Shown here piece by piece: positions 51,174 to 59,220 of a stretch of 64,000 nt of DNA (within the stretch, counting starts at the first letter, position 1; every line of letters starts with the position of its first letter). The translations under genes were made by a program, and so were the position numbers. Below the pieces are notes generated by a model. It saw only the letters and a program-made list of their open reading frames with translations, was not told the DNA's origin and searched no databases. Source of the stretch: Rhodonellum psychrophilum GCM71 = DSM 17998 (GTDB taxonomy: Bacteria > Bacteroidota > Bacteroidia > Cytophagales > Cyclobacteriaceae); assembly GCF_000381545.1 (NCBI RefSeq), contig NZ_KB906674.1, forward strand, positions 275,814 through 339,813. Reading direction: 5' to 3'.

Positions 51174-52118
51174 ATGTGCCCTATGGAAATGACGGGAGAA
51201 GAAAAGTCAATTCAGTTGAACAAAATCATCGATGCGCAATCCTCTCAAATACAGGAGATGCTTAAGGAGCGGGCTGTGCTAAGAAAACAATTGCTTCGGG
51301 CAGAGAAACTCTCCACTTTGGGGCTTCTTTCGGCAGGCATTGTCCATGAAATCAAAAACCCTTTGGGCTTCATCAATAATTTTTCCGAGTTGAGCATAGA
51401 ATACCTTCAAGAAGTCAAGGAACAACTCACGTCAATCCAAGAACAATCCGAGACAAACGAAATACGGGACTTGATAGAGGATGTTGAGACTAACCTGAAC
51501 AAAATCCAGCACCATGGAGGCAGAATCAATCGCATTGTCACCTCCATGCTCCTTCATTCTCGAGAGGGCTCAGGGCAGTTTGAACCCTACGATCTCAACT
51601 TACTCATCACGGAGTTTGTCAACCTCGCTTTTCACGGGATGCGAGCAGGCAAAGACCCCATCAATGTGGATATTCAGCTTGATCTTGATAGAAGCATTCC
51701 TCTTGTCCCATTGAAGGCTGAAGATTTCAGCCGGGTGATCCTGAACCTCTGCAACAATGCTTTTGACGCATTAAGAGAAAAGAACGACAAGAGACTAAAT
51801 CGTGAATATTCGGAGGGTCCCCATCACGAAGGGCCAAAGCTTACCGTTAAATCTGTGTGGAAGGAAGAATGGGTTGTATTGGAAATTGAGGACAATGGCC
51901 CCGGTATTCCCAAGTCCCATCGCGAGAAAATATTTGAACCTTTTTTTACAACCAAAAATAGATTGCAGGGCACAGGTTTGGGCCTTGGGATCACCCAGGA
52001 CATCATCAAAAACCATAAAGGAAGCTTGGCTCTTGAAAGTGAGGAGAAGCTTTTCACCAGGTTTATAATTAAAATCCCAACCCATTTGAATTCACAGAAT
52101 GAGAATATTGAGCGTTGA
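51174..52118 (+). CDS. Soluble sensor histidine kinase without a sensor domain
   Basis: 314-aa cytoplasmic two-component kinase. A short N-terminal coiled coil (~residues 10-45) leads into the H-box LSAGIVHEIKNPLGFINNF (phospho-acceptor His58), a long helical hairpin, then the ATPase domain with N-box LNLCNNAFDAL, G1 EDNGPGIP, F-box EPFFTTK and G2 GTGLGLGIT. No transmembrane helix, PAS or GAF domain is present, so the input must come from a partner or the coiled coil. ATGs at 51174, 51183 and 51189 are all possible starts. Its stop overlaps the start of a decayed response regulator by 20 bp. The cyclase response regulator downstream is the likely current partner. Confidence 0.93.
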   Translation: MCPMEMTGEEKSIQLNKIIDAQSSQIQEMLKERAVLRKQLLRAEKLSTLGLLSAGIVHEIKNPLGFINNFSELSIEYLQEVKEQLTSIQEQSETNEIRDLIEDVETNLNKIQHHGGRINRIVTSMLLHSREGSGQFEPYDLNLLITEFVNLAFHGMRAGKDPINVDIQLDLDRSIPLVPLKAEDFSRVILNLCNNAFDALREKNDKRLNREYSEGPHHEGPKLTVKSVWKEEWVVLEIEDNGPGIPKSHREKIFEPFFTTKNRLQGTGLGLGITQDIIKNHKGSLALESEEKLFTRFIIKIPTHLNSQNENIER

Positions 52119-52474
52119 TGATGAGAAAGACGCGGAAATGCTGTTCCGTCAAAATCCCGAAAGGAAATGAGAAGAGGGGAAGTGTATTTGGAATGTGCTT
52201 TTTCTAGGCAAAATGATTTGGTGTTCCTTGGGAAAGAAAAGCCCCCAAAGTGAGGGATGCCTTTTCAGATATCAGCATGTCCGGGATGGCTGGCTTGGAA
52301 CTGCTGAGACTAGTCAAAGCCAAACAAACCGCAATCAATGAAAGCATGATTGCAGCATACGGAGACGAAGCAAACCACCACAAGGGGGTCAGTTCCGGCT
52401 CCAAAGAGTTTATTGCCAAGACAATACTTTTTGATTCACTCAAGGTGAAAATAGCAAAACCCATTAACAAATAA
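52099..52474 (+). pseudogene. Decayed response-regulator receiver
   Basis: Three reading frames in succession together give a receiver domain similar to the next gene. Frame 1 from 52099 reads MRILSVDDEKDAEMLFRQ and stops at 52168. Frame 2 from 52167 reads MRRGEVYLECAFSRQNDLVF and stops. Frame 3 from 52250 reads VRDAFSDISMSGMAGLELL with the phospho-acceptor Asp, then MIAAYGDE and FIAKT, ending 4 bp before the functional regulator's start. Two frameshifts and two early stops show it is broken. The original start overlapped the kinase stop, as in a coupled kinase-regulator pair. Confidence 0.8.
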
Positions 52475-52478
52475 AACA

Positions 52479-53519
52479 ATGGTCAAAATACTTGTAGTGG
52501 ATGATGAAGTGGATTTGGAAGTTCTGATCAAACAGAAGTTCAGGCAAAAAATCAGACAGAATGAATACGAGTTTGTCTTCGCCTATAACGGACGGGATGC
52601 GCTGGATAAGCTTTTGGAACACCCCGACGTGGACATCGTGCTCAGCGACATCAACATGCCCGAAATGGACGGCCTCACCCTGCTCAGCAAGCTCAATGAG
52701 CAGGACGTTTTGCTGAAATCCGTGATGGTATCGGCTTACGGTGATATGGACAATATCCGCACGGCGATGAATAGGGGCGCATTTGACTTTGTCACAAAGC
52801 CGGTCAATTTCCCAGACTTGGAAATCACCATCGACAAGACCTTCAAGCATGTACAAACCATCCGCGAAATGCTTAAAACAGTGAAGGAAAATAACATCCT
52901 CAAGATGTATGTGGATGAGAATGTCCTCAACTTTATGGGTGGAAAGAAAATCGACAACATTCTTGCACACAATGAATTCATGCAGGGATCCGTGGTGTTT
53001 ATTGATATTTGCGGGTTTACTTCCATTTCCGAAAATGAGCCAGCCAATAGAGTAGTGGAGCTATTGAATACTTATTTCGATATCATGGTGAAGGAAATTA
53101 TCAGGGAAAATGGTGTGGTGGACAAATTTATGGGAGATGCGATAATGGCCACTTTTTGGGGAGATTATCACCTGGACAGAGCGATTGATGCCTGCCTTTC
53201 CATCAAAGAAAAAATAAAGGAAGTCGGCGGAAAAATCGAGTCAGGGTCCTACCAACCTGAGGTTTCCATTGGCATCAATACGGGAGGGATGGTCTGGGGA
53301 AATATAGGCTCCGTTACCCTCAAAAGATTGGATTACACAGTTATCGGGGACACGGTCAACGTGGCCTCACGCTTGCAGACCGCTGCCAGCAAAAACCAGA
53401 TCTTGATATCGGAGGATTGCTACCTCCAAGTAAAAGACTCCTTTAAATGCCGAGAAGTAGGGCTTTTGAGTCTGAAAAACAAAAAAAATTCCATAAAAGC
53501 CTTTGAAGTGATCGAGTAG
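52479..53519 (+). CDS. Response regulator with class III adenylate cyclase output
   Basis: 346-aa signalling protein. Residues 1-120 are a receiver domain (acidic pocket DDE, phospho-acceptor Asp57 in VLSDINMPEMDG, Lys107 in FVTKPVN), then a helical linker, then a class III nucleotide cyclase domain (~165-345). Cyclase residues are complete: metal-binding Asp176 (VVFIDICGFTSIS) and Asp220 (FMGD), adenine-selecting Lys216 and Asp285 (LDYTVIGD), and the transition-state Asn294 and Arg298 (VNVASRL). The Lys/Asp pair predicts ATP as substrate, so phosphorylation probably controls cAMP. It sits behind the kinase and the decayed regulator. Confidence 0.94.
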   Translation: MVKILVVDDEVDLEVLIKQKFRQKIRQNEYEFVFAYNGRDALDKLLEHPDVDIVLSDINMPEMDGLTLLSKLNEQDVLLKSVMVSAYGDMDNIRTAMNRGAFDFVTKPVNFPDLEITIDKTFKHVQTIREMLKTVKENNILKMYVDENVLNFMGGKKIDNILAHNEFMQGSVVFIDICGFTSISENEPANRVVELLNTYFDIMVKEIIRENGVVDKFMGDAIMATFWGDYHLDRAIDACLSIKEKIKEVGGKIESGSYQPEVSIGINTGGMVWGNIGSVTLKRLDYTVIGDTVNVASRLQTAASKNQILISEDCYLQVKDSFKCREVGLLSLKNKKNSIKAFEVIE

Positions 53520-53555
53520 AAACAGGCGGCTCAAACAAGCATAATCCCCAATCAA

Positions 53556-54446
53556 ATGATGAATACGAAAAAGAAAATTAACTGGAAGTCCATTTTTAAT
53601 CCCAAATCTATTTTATTCACACTCATTGGGGTCTTTTTTGCGGTGGTAGGCCTTCAGGGCTTTATGGTGCCCAATAATTTTTTGGATGGAGGGGTCACGG
53701 GTCTCTCTATTCTGGCAACAGGGTTTTCAAACATACACATCAGTTTTCTTCTCGTTTTTTTTAATATTCCCTTTTTGATTATCGGGTTCAGGAAAATAGG
53801 CTACACCTTTGGGATCAAGGCGACTATTGCGGTTATATTGCTGGCCTTGGGGATGTACTTCTTTCATATCCAGCCTTTCACCACCGACAAGGTCCTGATT
53901 GCGGTATTCGGGGGCTTTTTTATTGGACTTGGAATTGGCTTTGTCATCAGGGGTGGGGGTGTCATCGACGGCCTTGAGGTCATCGGCTACTACACCCAAA
54001 AAAAATCAGGGTTCAGCTCAGGGGAGATCATCTTGGTCTTGAACACCTTGATTATCTTGGGCGCTGCCTACGAATTTGGGATTGAAACCGCCATGTATTC
54101 CATACTCGTTTACTTCACGGCTATGAAAACCTCGGACTACGTGGTGGATGGTTTTGAGGAATACACCGCACTCACCATCATTTCCAAGGAGCACCGGGCC
54201 ATCAAGAGACTTCTGGTAGTGGATTTTGGGAAGGCGATATCGGTCTACAAAGGGGAGCGGGGTTATTTGCCCAAAAGCTTCGATGTCAAATTTGACTGTG
54301 ACATCATCATGACCATCGTGACCCGTCTGGAAATTCACCGCATGAAGGAAGCTGCTGCGGAAATTGATCCAAATGCTTTCTTTTATGTGCAAAGTATCAA
54401 GGAGGTAAAGGGAGGAGTCATGAAAAAAAGAGCAGGCCATGATTAA
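53556..54446 (+). CDS. YitT family membrane protein
   Basis: 296-aa inner-membrane protein with five or six hydrophobic segments in the first ~200 residues (SILFTLIGVFFAVVGLQGF, LDGGVTGLSILATGF, GGFFIGLGIGFVIRGGGVIDG) and a soluble C-terminal DUF2179 domain (TIISKEHRAIKRLLVVDFGKAIS, MTIVTRLEIHRMKEAAAEIDP, FFYVQSIKEVKGG). DUF2179 is a PII-like ligand-binding fold. The transport substrate is unknown. It lies 36 bp after the cyclase on the same strand, so it may be co-transcribed, though no functional link is established. Confidence 0.9.
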   Translation: MMNTKKKINWKSIFNPKSILFTLIGVFFAVVGLQGFMVPNNFLDGGVTGLSILATGFSNIHISFLLVFFNIPFLIIGFRKIGYTFGIKATIAVILLALGMYFFHIQPFTTDKVLIAVFGGFFIGLGIGFVIRGGGVIDGLEVIGYYTQKKSGFSSGEIILVLNTLIILGAAYEFGIETAMYSILVYFTAMKTSDYVVDGFEEYTALTIISKEHRAIKRLLVVDFGKAISVYKGERGYLPKSFDVKFDCDIIMTIVTRLEIHRMKEAAAEIDPNAFFYVQSIKEVKGGVMKKRAGHD

Positions 54447-54489
54447 GGAAAAAAGGGAAGATTCTCTCAGCTTTTCAAAAAATGGGTTG

Positions 54490-54657
54490 AATCCGAAATA
54501 TGCATGAGGCTTCCTAATGGGGCTGAAACGGCAAGAAAATCAGGCTATTGGGAGAATTACCCATATCACTGATTTGGTGAAGTCAAAAATTAAAACAAAG
54601 ACGGCTTAATTCAGCAATTACAATCTTGAATGGCGTTCGTACTGCATAAAACGGGTT
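54490..54657 (+). repeat. Dispersed intergenic repeat, copy G
   Basis: The copy closest to a consensus: begins AATCCGAAATATGCATGAGG, continues TTCCTAATGGGGCTGAAACG, GCAAGAAAATCAGGCTATTG, GATTTGGTGAAGTCAAAAAT, AATTCAGCAATTACAATC and TTGAATGGCGTTCGTAC, and ends TGCATAAAACGGGTTGAA. It lies between yitT and carB. Confidence 0.82.
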
Positions 54658-54804
54658 GAACTGATCCAAAAGGGCTTGGTTTTAAGAAATCCTCTTGCCT
54701 TTTCAATATCAATCGGCTTAAATTAAAAAAAAAACAATTGATCAAGGGTCGGGGTTTTATTTCGCTTTTTTCCCAATGTATCGGGCTACTTTAAATTATT
54801 TCCC

Positions 54805-54812
54805 TAATTTTG
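54805..54812 (+). promoter_or_regulatory. carB: -7 element of carB
   Basis: TAATTTTG matches TAnnTTTG and is followed by CACC, 48 bp before the ATG. The -33 box is not clear. Confidence 0.45.
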
Positions 54813-54859
54813 CACCAATTTAGCCATCAATATATAAACCTCCTAAACCTCCGTTCTTA

Positions 54860-57679
54860 ATGCCTAAGGATAGCAGTATCAAACACGTACTTATTATCGG
54901 TTCAGGTCCAATCGTCATTGGTCAAGCTTGTGAATTTGATTATGCAGGCTCCCAAGCCTCCAGATCACTCCGGGATGAAGGGATTACCGTCACCCTGATC
55001 AATTCGAATCCTGCCACGATCATGACGGATCCCGTCACTGCAGATCATGTTTATTTGCTCCCGCTGGAAAAGAAATCCATCATCAAAATCCTTCAGGACC
55101 ATCCGGACATTGACTGTGTGCTCCCAACCATGGGCGGCCAAACGGCCCTCAACCTTGCCATTGACTGTGACAAGGCCGGGATTTGGAACAAATTCAACAT
55201 CCGCATGATCGGTGTGGATATCGATGCCATTGAAACTGCCGAAAACAGGGAGAAATTCAAGGCCTTGATGGAAAAGCTTGGTGTGGGCGTTTGTATCGGT
55301 GATACGGCCTCCTCCTTCCTCGAAGGAAAAGAAATCGCTCAAGAAATAGGTTTCCCTTTGGTGATCCGTCCTTCCTACACATTGGGTGGATCTGGTGGAG
55401 GATTCGTGGAGAGAGCAGAAGATTTTGAAAAAGCGCTTGTCACTGGATTGCAAGCTTCCCCAACCCATGAGGTATTGATCGAACAAAGCATCACGGGCTG
55501 GAAGGAATATGAGTTGGAGGTACTGAGAGACAGTATCGGCAACATGGTGGTAATCTGCTCGATCGAAAACTTCGATCCAATGGGCATTCACACGGGGGAT
55601 TCCATCACAGTAGCCCCGGCGATGACTTTGCCTGATACCGTTTATCAGGAGCTTAGGAACCAGGCAATCAAAATGATGAATGGGATCGGTAATTTTGCGG
55701 GCGGCTGCAACGTGCAGTTTTCCGTCAGCCCGGACAACAAAACCATCATCGGCATAGAAATCAACCCGAGGGTGTCGCGTTCCTCGGCTTTGGCCTCCAA
55801 GGCCACAGGATACCCGATTGCGAAAGTAGCCGCCAAATTGGCCATTGGCTATAATCTGGATGAAATCCCCAATTCGATCACAGGAAATACCTCCGCATTT
55901 TTTGAACCCGCCATCGATTATGTAATTGTCAAAATACCAAGATGGAATTTTGACAAATTCAAGGGTTCGGATAAGAAACTGGGCTTGTCCATGAAATCCG
56001 TTGGAGAAGTAATGGGTATCGGGCGAAATTTCCAAGAAGCGCTTCAAAAAGCCTGTCAGTCTCTGGAAATCAAGAGAAATGGTTTGGGTGCCGACGGCAA
56101 AGAGCTCAGGGACCAAGAAAAAATTCTTTACAGTCTGGCCAATGCAAGTTGGGATAGGCTTTTTCATATTTACGATGCCTTCAAGTTGGGCATTTCCTTC
56201 AGAACCATCCATGACCTGACCAAAATCGACAAATGGTTTCTCAAGCAGATTGAGGAACTGATCCTTTTGGAAGGGGAAATTGAAAAACATACCTTGGAGA
56301 ACATTCCTAAGGATTTGATGGAAACAGCCAAGAAAAAAGGCTATTCCGACCGTCAAATTGCCCATCTGCTGCGCTGTTTGGAAAGTGAGGTTTTTAACAA
56401 AAGGTACAAGGAAATGGGCATCAAGCGGGTGTACAAACTCGTGGATACCTGTGCGGCTGAGTTTGAAGCCAAAACCCCTTATTTCTACTCCACCTTTGGT
56501 GAAGAAAACGAATCCATCCCTTCAGACCGCAAAAAAGTAGTGGTGTTGGGTTCCGGCCCCAATCGTGTCGGACAAGGCATCGAGTTTGACTATTCCTGTG
56601 TCCATGGGGTTTTGGCTGCCAAAGAATGCGGTTACGAAACGATCATGATCAACTGCAATCCTGAGACGGTTTCCACTGATTTTGATATTTCCGATAAACT
56701 CTACTTCGAGCCTGTATTTTGGGAACATATTTACGAAATCATTCTTTTGGAAAACCCTGTCGGTGTGATCGTCCAACTTGGCGGTCAAACAGCTTTGAAA
56801 CTTGCCGAAAAGCTGGACAAACTCGGTATTCCAATCCTTGGCACCAGTTATGAAGCACTCGACTTGGCTGAGGACAGAGGGAGATTTTCAACCTTATTGA
56901 AGGACAACAATGTCCCTTATCCGGAATTTGGCACCATCCACAGCACGGATGAGGCACTTGAGCTTTGCAAAACGATAGGCTTCCCTCTTTTGGTGAGACC
57001 TTCCTATGTATTGGGTGGTCAGGGAATGAAGATTGTCATCAACGAAAAGGAACTGGAAGAGCACGTTGTGGAAGTCTTGCGGGACATTCCCAACAACGAG
57101 ATTTTGTTGGATCATTTCCTTGAAAATGCCATTGAAGCCGAAGCGGATGCGATCTGCGATGGGGAAAATGTCTATATTATCGGCATCATGCAGCACATTG
57201 AGCCAGCGGGTATCCACTCGGGTGATTCCTATGCTGTGCTTCCTCCTTATAACCTAGGGGATTTCGTGATGCGCCAGATTGAGAGCTATACAGAAAAAAT
57301 CGCCCTTGCACTCAGGACTGTAGGATTGATCAACATCCAGTTTGCCATCAAGAATGACAAAGTATATGTGATTGAAGCCAATCCAAGGGCTTCCAGAACT
57401 GTTCCTTTTATTTGTAAGGCATATCAGGAACCCTATGTCAATTATGCCGTTAAGGTTATGTTAGGAGAGAAAAAAGTGACGGATTTTGTTTTCAACCCGA
57501 CCAAAAAGGGTTATGCGATCAAAGAACCGGTTTTCTCTTTCCATAAATTTCCTAACGTGAACAAGGAATTGGGACCCGAGATGAAATCCACGGGTGAAGC
57601 GATTTACTTCATCGATGACCTGATGGATGATTATTTCCTGAAGATCTATTCCGAGAGGAACTTGTACCTAAGTAGATAA
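54860..57679 (+). CDS. carB: Carbamoyl-phosphate synthase large subunit (no allosteric domain)
   Basis: Makes carbamoyl phosphate from ammonia (delivered by CarA), bicarbonate and two ATP for pyrimidine and arginine synthesis. The 939-aa protein has the two homologous halves, each with a pre-ATP-grasp segment (VLIIGSGPIVIGQACEFDYAG; VVVLGSGPNRVGQGIEFDYS) and an ATP-grasp domain (RPSYTLGGSGGGFVERAEDF; RPSYVLGGQGMKIV), joined by the helical oligomerisation region. It stops at YSERNLYLSR just after the second ATP-grasp half. The C-terminal methylglyoxal-synthase-like domain (about 130 residues in E. coli CarB) that binds UMP and ornithine is absent. carA is not in the window. Confidence 0.97.
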   Translation: MPKDSSIKHVLIIGSGPIVIGQACEFDYAGSQASRSLRDEGITVTLINSNPATIMTDPVTADHVYLLPLEKKSIIKILQDHPDIDCVLPTMGGQTALNLAIDCDKAGIWNKFNIRMIGVDIDAIETAENREKFKALMEKLGVGVCIGDTASSFLEGKEIAQEIGFPLVIRPSYTLGGSGGGFVERAEDFEKALVTGLQASPTHEVLIEQSITGWKEYELEVLRDSIGNMVVICSIENFDPMGIHTGDSITVAPAMTLPDTVYQELRNQAIKMMNGIGNFAGGCNVQFSVSPDNKTIIGIEINPRVSRSSALASKATGYPIAKVAAKLAIGYNLDEIPNSITGNTSAFFEPAIDYVIVKIPRWNFDKFKGSDKKLGLSMKSVGEVMGIGRNFQEALQKACQSLEIKRNGLGADGKELRDQEKILYSLANASWDRLFHIYDAFKLGISFRTIHDLTKIDKWFLKQIEELILLEGEIEKHTLENIPKDLMETAKKKGYSDRQIAHLLRCLESEVFNKRYKEMGIKRVYKLVDTCAAEFEAKTPYFYSTFGEENESIPSDRKKVVVLGSGPNRVGQGIEFDYSCVHGVLAAKECGYETIMINCNPETVSTDFDISDKLYFEPVFWEHIYEIILLENPVGVIVQLGGQTALKLAEKLDKLGIPILGTSYEALDLAEDRGRFSTLLKDNNVPYPEFGTIHSTDEALELCKTIGFPLLVRPSYVLGGQGMKIVINEKELEEHVVEVLRDIPNNEILLDHFLENAIEAEADAICDGENVYIIGIMQHIEPAGIHSGDSYAVLPPYNLGDFVMRQIESYTEKIALALRTVGLINIQFAIKNDKVYVIEANPRASRTVPFICKAYQEPYVNYAVKVMLGEKKVTDFVFNPTKKGYAIKEPVFSFHKFPNVNKELGPEMKSTGEAIYFIDDLMDDYFLKIYSERNLYLSR

Positions 57680-57688
57680 ATAAGCTTG

Positions 57689-57730
57689 GGGAAGGAAGAT
57701 ATCCCAAGAGGAAAATCTTCCTTCCCTTTT
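57689..57730 (+). terminator. Terminator of carB
   Basis: GGGAAGGAAGAT/ATCTTCCTTCCC form a perfect 12-bp stem with a 14-nt loop, followed by TTTT. The short T run means some read-through into the DUF4834 gene is likely. Confidence 0.75.
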
Positions 57731-57748
57731 CCAATAAAAAATTTAAAT

Positions 57749-58006
57749 ATGGGATTAGTATTCAAATTATTGCTCTTTTTTATTGCCATCTCATGGATCT
57801 TTTCCAAGCTGATGGGGTTTTTCCTCAGAAGCAAGTTGAAACAATTTGTGGCGCATTCCGATAATCTCCAGAAAGAAGAACAGCGGAGAAAGAGGCCTGC
57901 CGATGGAAGCGTGAACGTTGATTTTGTCCCGACGGATTTCAAGGAAAGAAAATCCAAGGAAATCAGGGGCGGGGATTATGTCGATTATGAAGAAGTAAAA
58001 GAATAG
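57749..58006 (+). CDS. DUF4834 family small membrane protein
   Basis: 85-aa protein with one N-terminal membrane helix (GLVFKLLLFFIAISWIFSKLMGFFL to residue ~27), a basic helical stretch (FVAHSDNLQKEEQRRKRPADG), and a conserved C-terminal part with VDFVPTDFKERKSKEIRGGDYVDYEEV. This layout matches Bacteroidota DUF4834 proteins of unknown function. The start at 57749 begins directly at the membrane helix; an upstream in-frame start would lie inside the carB terminator. It is convergent with the methyltransferase, 4 bp apart. Confidence 0.8.
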   Translation: MGLVFKLLLFFIAISWIFSKLMGFFLRSKLKQFVAHSDNLQKEEQRRKRPADGSVNVDFVPTDFKERKSKEIRGGDYVDYEEVKE

Positions 58007-58010
58007 AAGA

Positions 58011-59219
58011 TCAAAGGTTTTGATTTTTTTGGGAAAAGGGTTTGCAATGGTACACCCTGTATTTCTCCCCTTCTTTGGTTCCAATTAAGAATTCATGGCC
58101 TCCATCTTTGAGGTTGAATTTGTTTTTGAAGGCTTCCGCTTTCAGGGAATAGTTCCGGGTGATAACATTGACAATACCCTTTGGGAATTTTTTCTTCAGC
58201 TCTTTTTTGTCTGCCTTCACTTCCCCGATTACCTCAAAAACCCTTCCTGGAATGCGCTCCTCCAATACATCGGTGGTATACAGATGACTGTTGGGATGCA
58301 GTTTCTTCAGTTGAAACCTTTCTGAAAAGGATTTGAAAGCCCCGGCTTTCAGCAGGGATGCATTGGGTTCGATCAAATACTTGCCCGTTGCCCCAAATAT
58401 GGCGTTCGCGGTTTCTTCCTCATTATAAGTAAATGCAAAGGTCTGTTTTCCTTCGGGGGTCAAATCCGTACAGATGATTTCTGGCTCGTTTTCAGCTTCG
58501 GCATTGCTCCAGTAAAGCAGGATTTCCTTCACTTCGTTTTTGACCGATAAGACCCATATTTTTTGGATTTTGGGCAGTTCTTTCAATGCACTCTTGATTT
58601 CAAGAATAGGAGAGGCCTTGACCAGTATTTGGTTTGCCTTATTGGTCAACAAATCCCAGAGGTCCGTTACATCCGGTTCGCAATCCGAGAATTTATAGAG
58701 TTTCTGGTTATGGTCTCCCCGTCGGGCCGGGTCAAGATAGATCAGGTCAAAATAGTGGGGAGTAGTTCGCAGGAACGTGATGGCATCCCCGGAATGGACC
58801 GCAAATTTATTCGGCTGCAAGAGCTCAAAATTTTGTTGGACGATCGCCGCAAGGCTTTCATTTCGCTCAAAATAAGTGACGGTGTCGAAATGCTGCCCAA
58901 TAAAAAAAGTGTCCACGCCAAATCCTCCGGTCATGTCCAGAAAACCTCTGCCTGAAACGAATTCGGCTTTAAACTTTGCGGTTTCTTCTGAAGAGCATTG
59001 CTCCACCGAAATCCCCGCTGGAAATATAACCTCTGGATTTGCTGCCCAGGTGGGGAGTTTTTTTTTGGCCTTTTGTCGGGCAGAAATTTGCTGTACGGCA
59101 GTTTTCAGGTCAAAATCCGTTTTCCCCTGATATTTAAAAAGTAAAAGTGCAGGATCTTCTTGAAGATGATCCTGCACGAATTTTTTCAAAGCTTCGGTAT
59201 GGAGGCTTTTGAAGTCCAA
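58011..59219 (-). CDS. PG_1098/THUMP-like class I methyltransferase
   Basis: 402-aa SAM-dependent methyltransferase of the PG_1098 type. The N-terminal part (KKKLPTWAANPEVIFPAGISVEQCSSEETAKFKA, read in two parts) precedes the Rossmann SAM site FLDMTGGFGVDTFFIG, then FERNESLAAIVQQN, DLIYLDPARRGDHNQKLYKF with the catalytic-type DPAR motif, and a C-terminal ferredoxin-like or THUMP-like domain. The substrate is probably RNA but is not established. Its start is 1 bp after the asd stop, so the two are translationally coupled (asd first). Confidence 0.88.
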   Translation of the reverse strand: MDFKSLHTEALKKFVQDHLQEDPALLLFKYQGKTDFDLKTAVQQISARQKAKKKLPTWAANPEVIFPAGISVEQCSSEETAKFKAEFVSGRGFLDMTGGFGVDTFFIGQHFDTVTYFERNESLAAIVQQNFELLQPNKFAVHSGDAITFLRTTPHYFDLIYLDPARRGDHNQKLYKFSDCEPDVTDLWDLLTNKANQILVKASPILEIKSALKELPKIQKIWVLSVKNEVKEILLYWSNAEAENEPEIICTDLTPEGKQTFAFTYNEEETANAIFGATGKYLIEPNASLLKAGAFKSFSERFQLKKLHPNSHLYTTDVLEERIPGRVFEVIGEVKADKKELKKKFPKGIVNVITRNYSLKAEAFKNKFNLKDGGHEFLIGTKEGEKYRVYHCKPFSQKNQNL

Positions 59220-59220
59220 T

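Noticed and set aside
54965-56365. 466-codon open frame antisense to carB
   Set aside because: It is the complement of a highly conserved gene; its predicted protein has no recognisable domain. Long antisense frames over carB, sucB (46386-47132) and uvrB (11895-12620) arise from codon bias.
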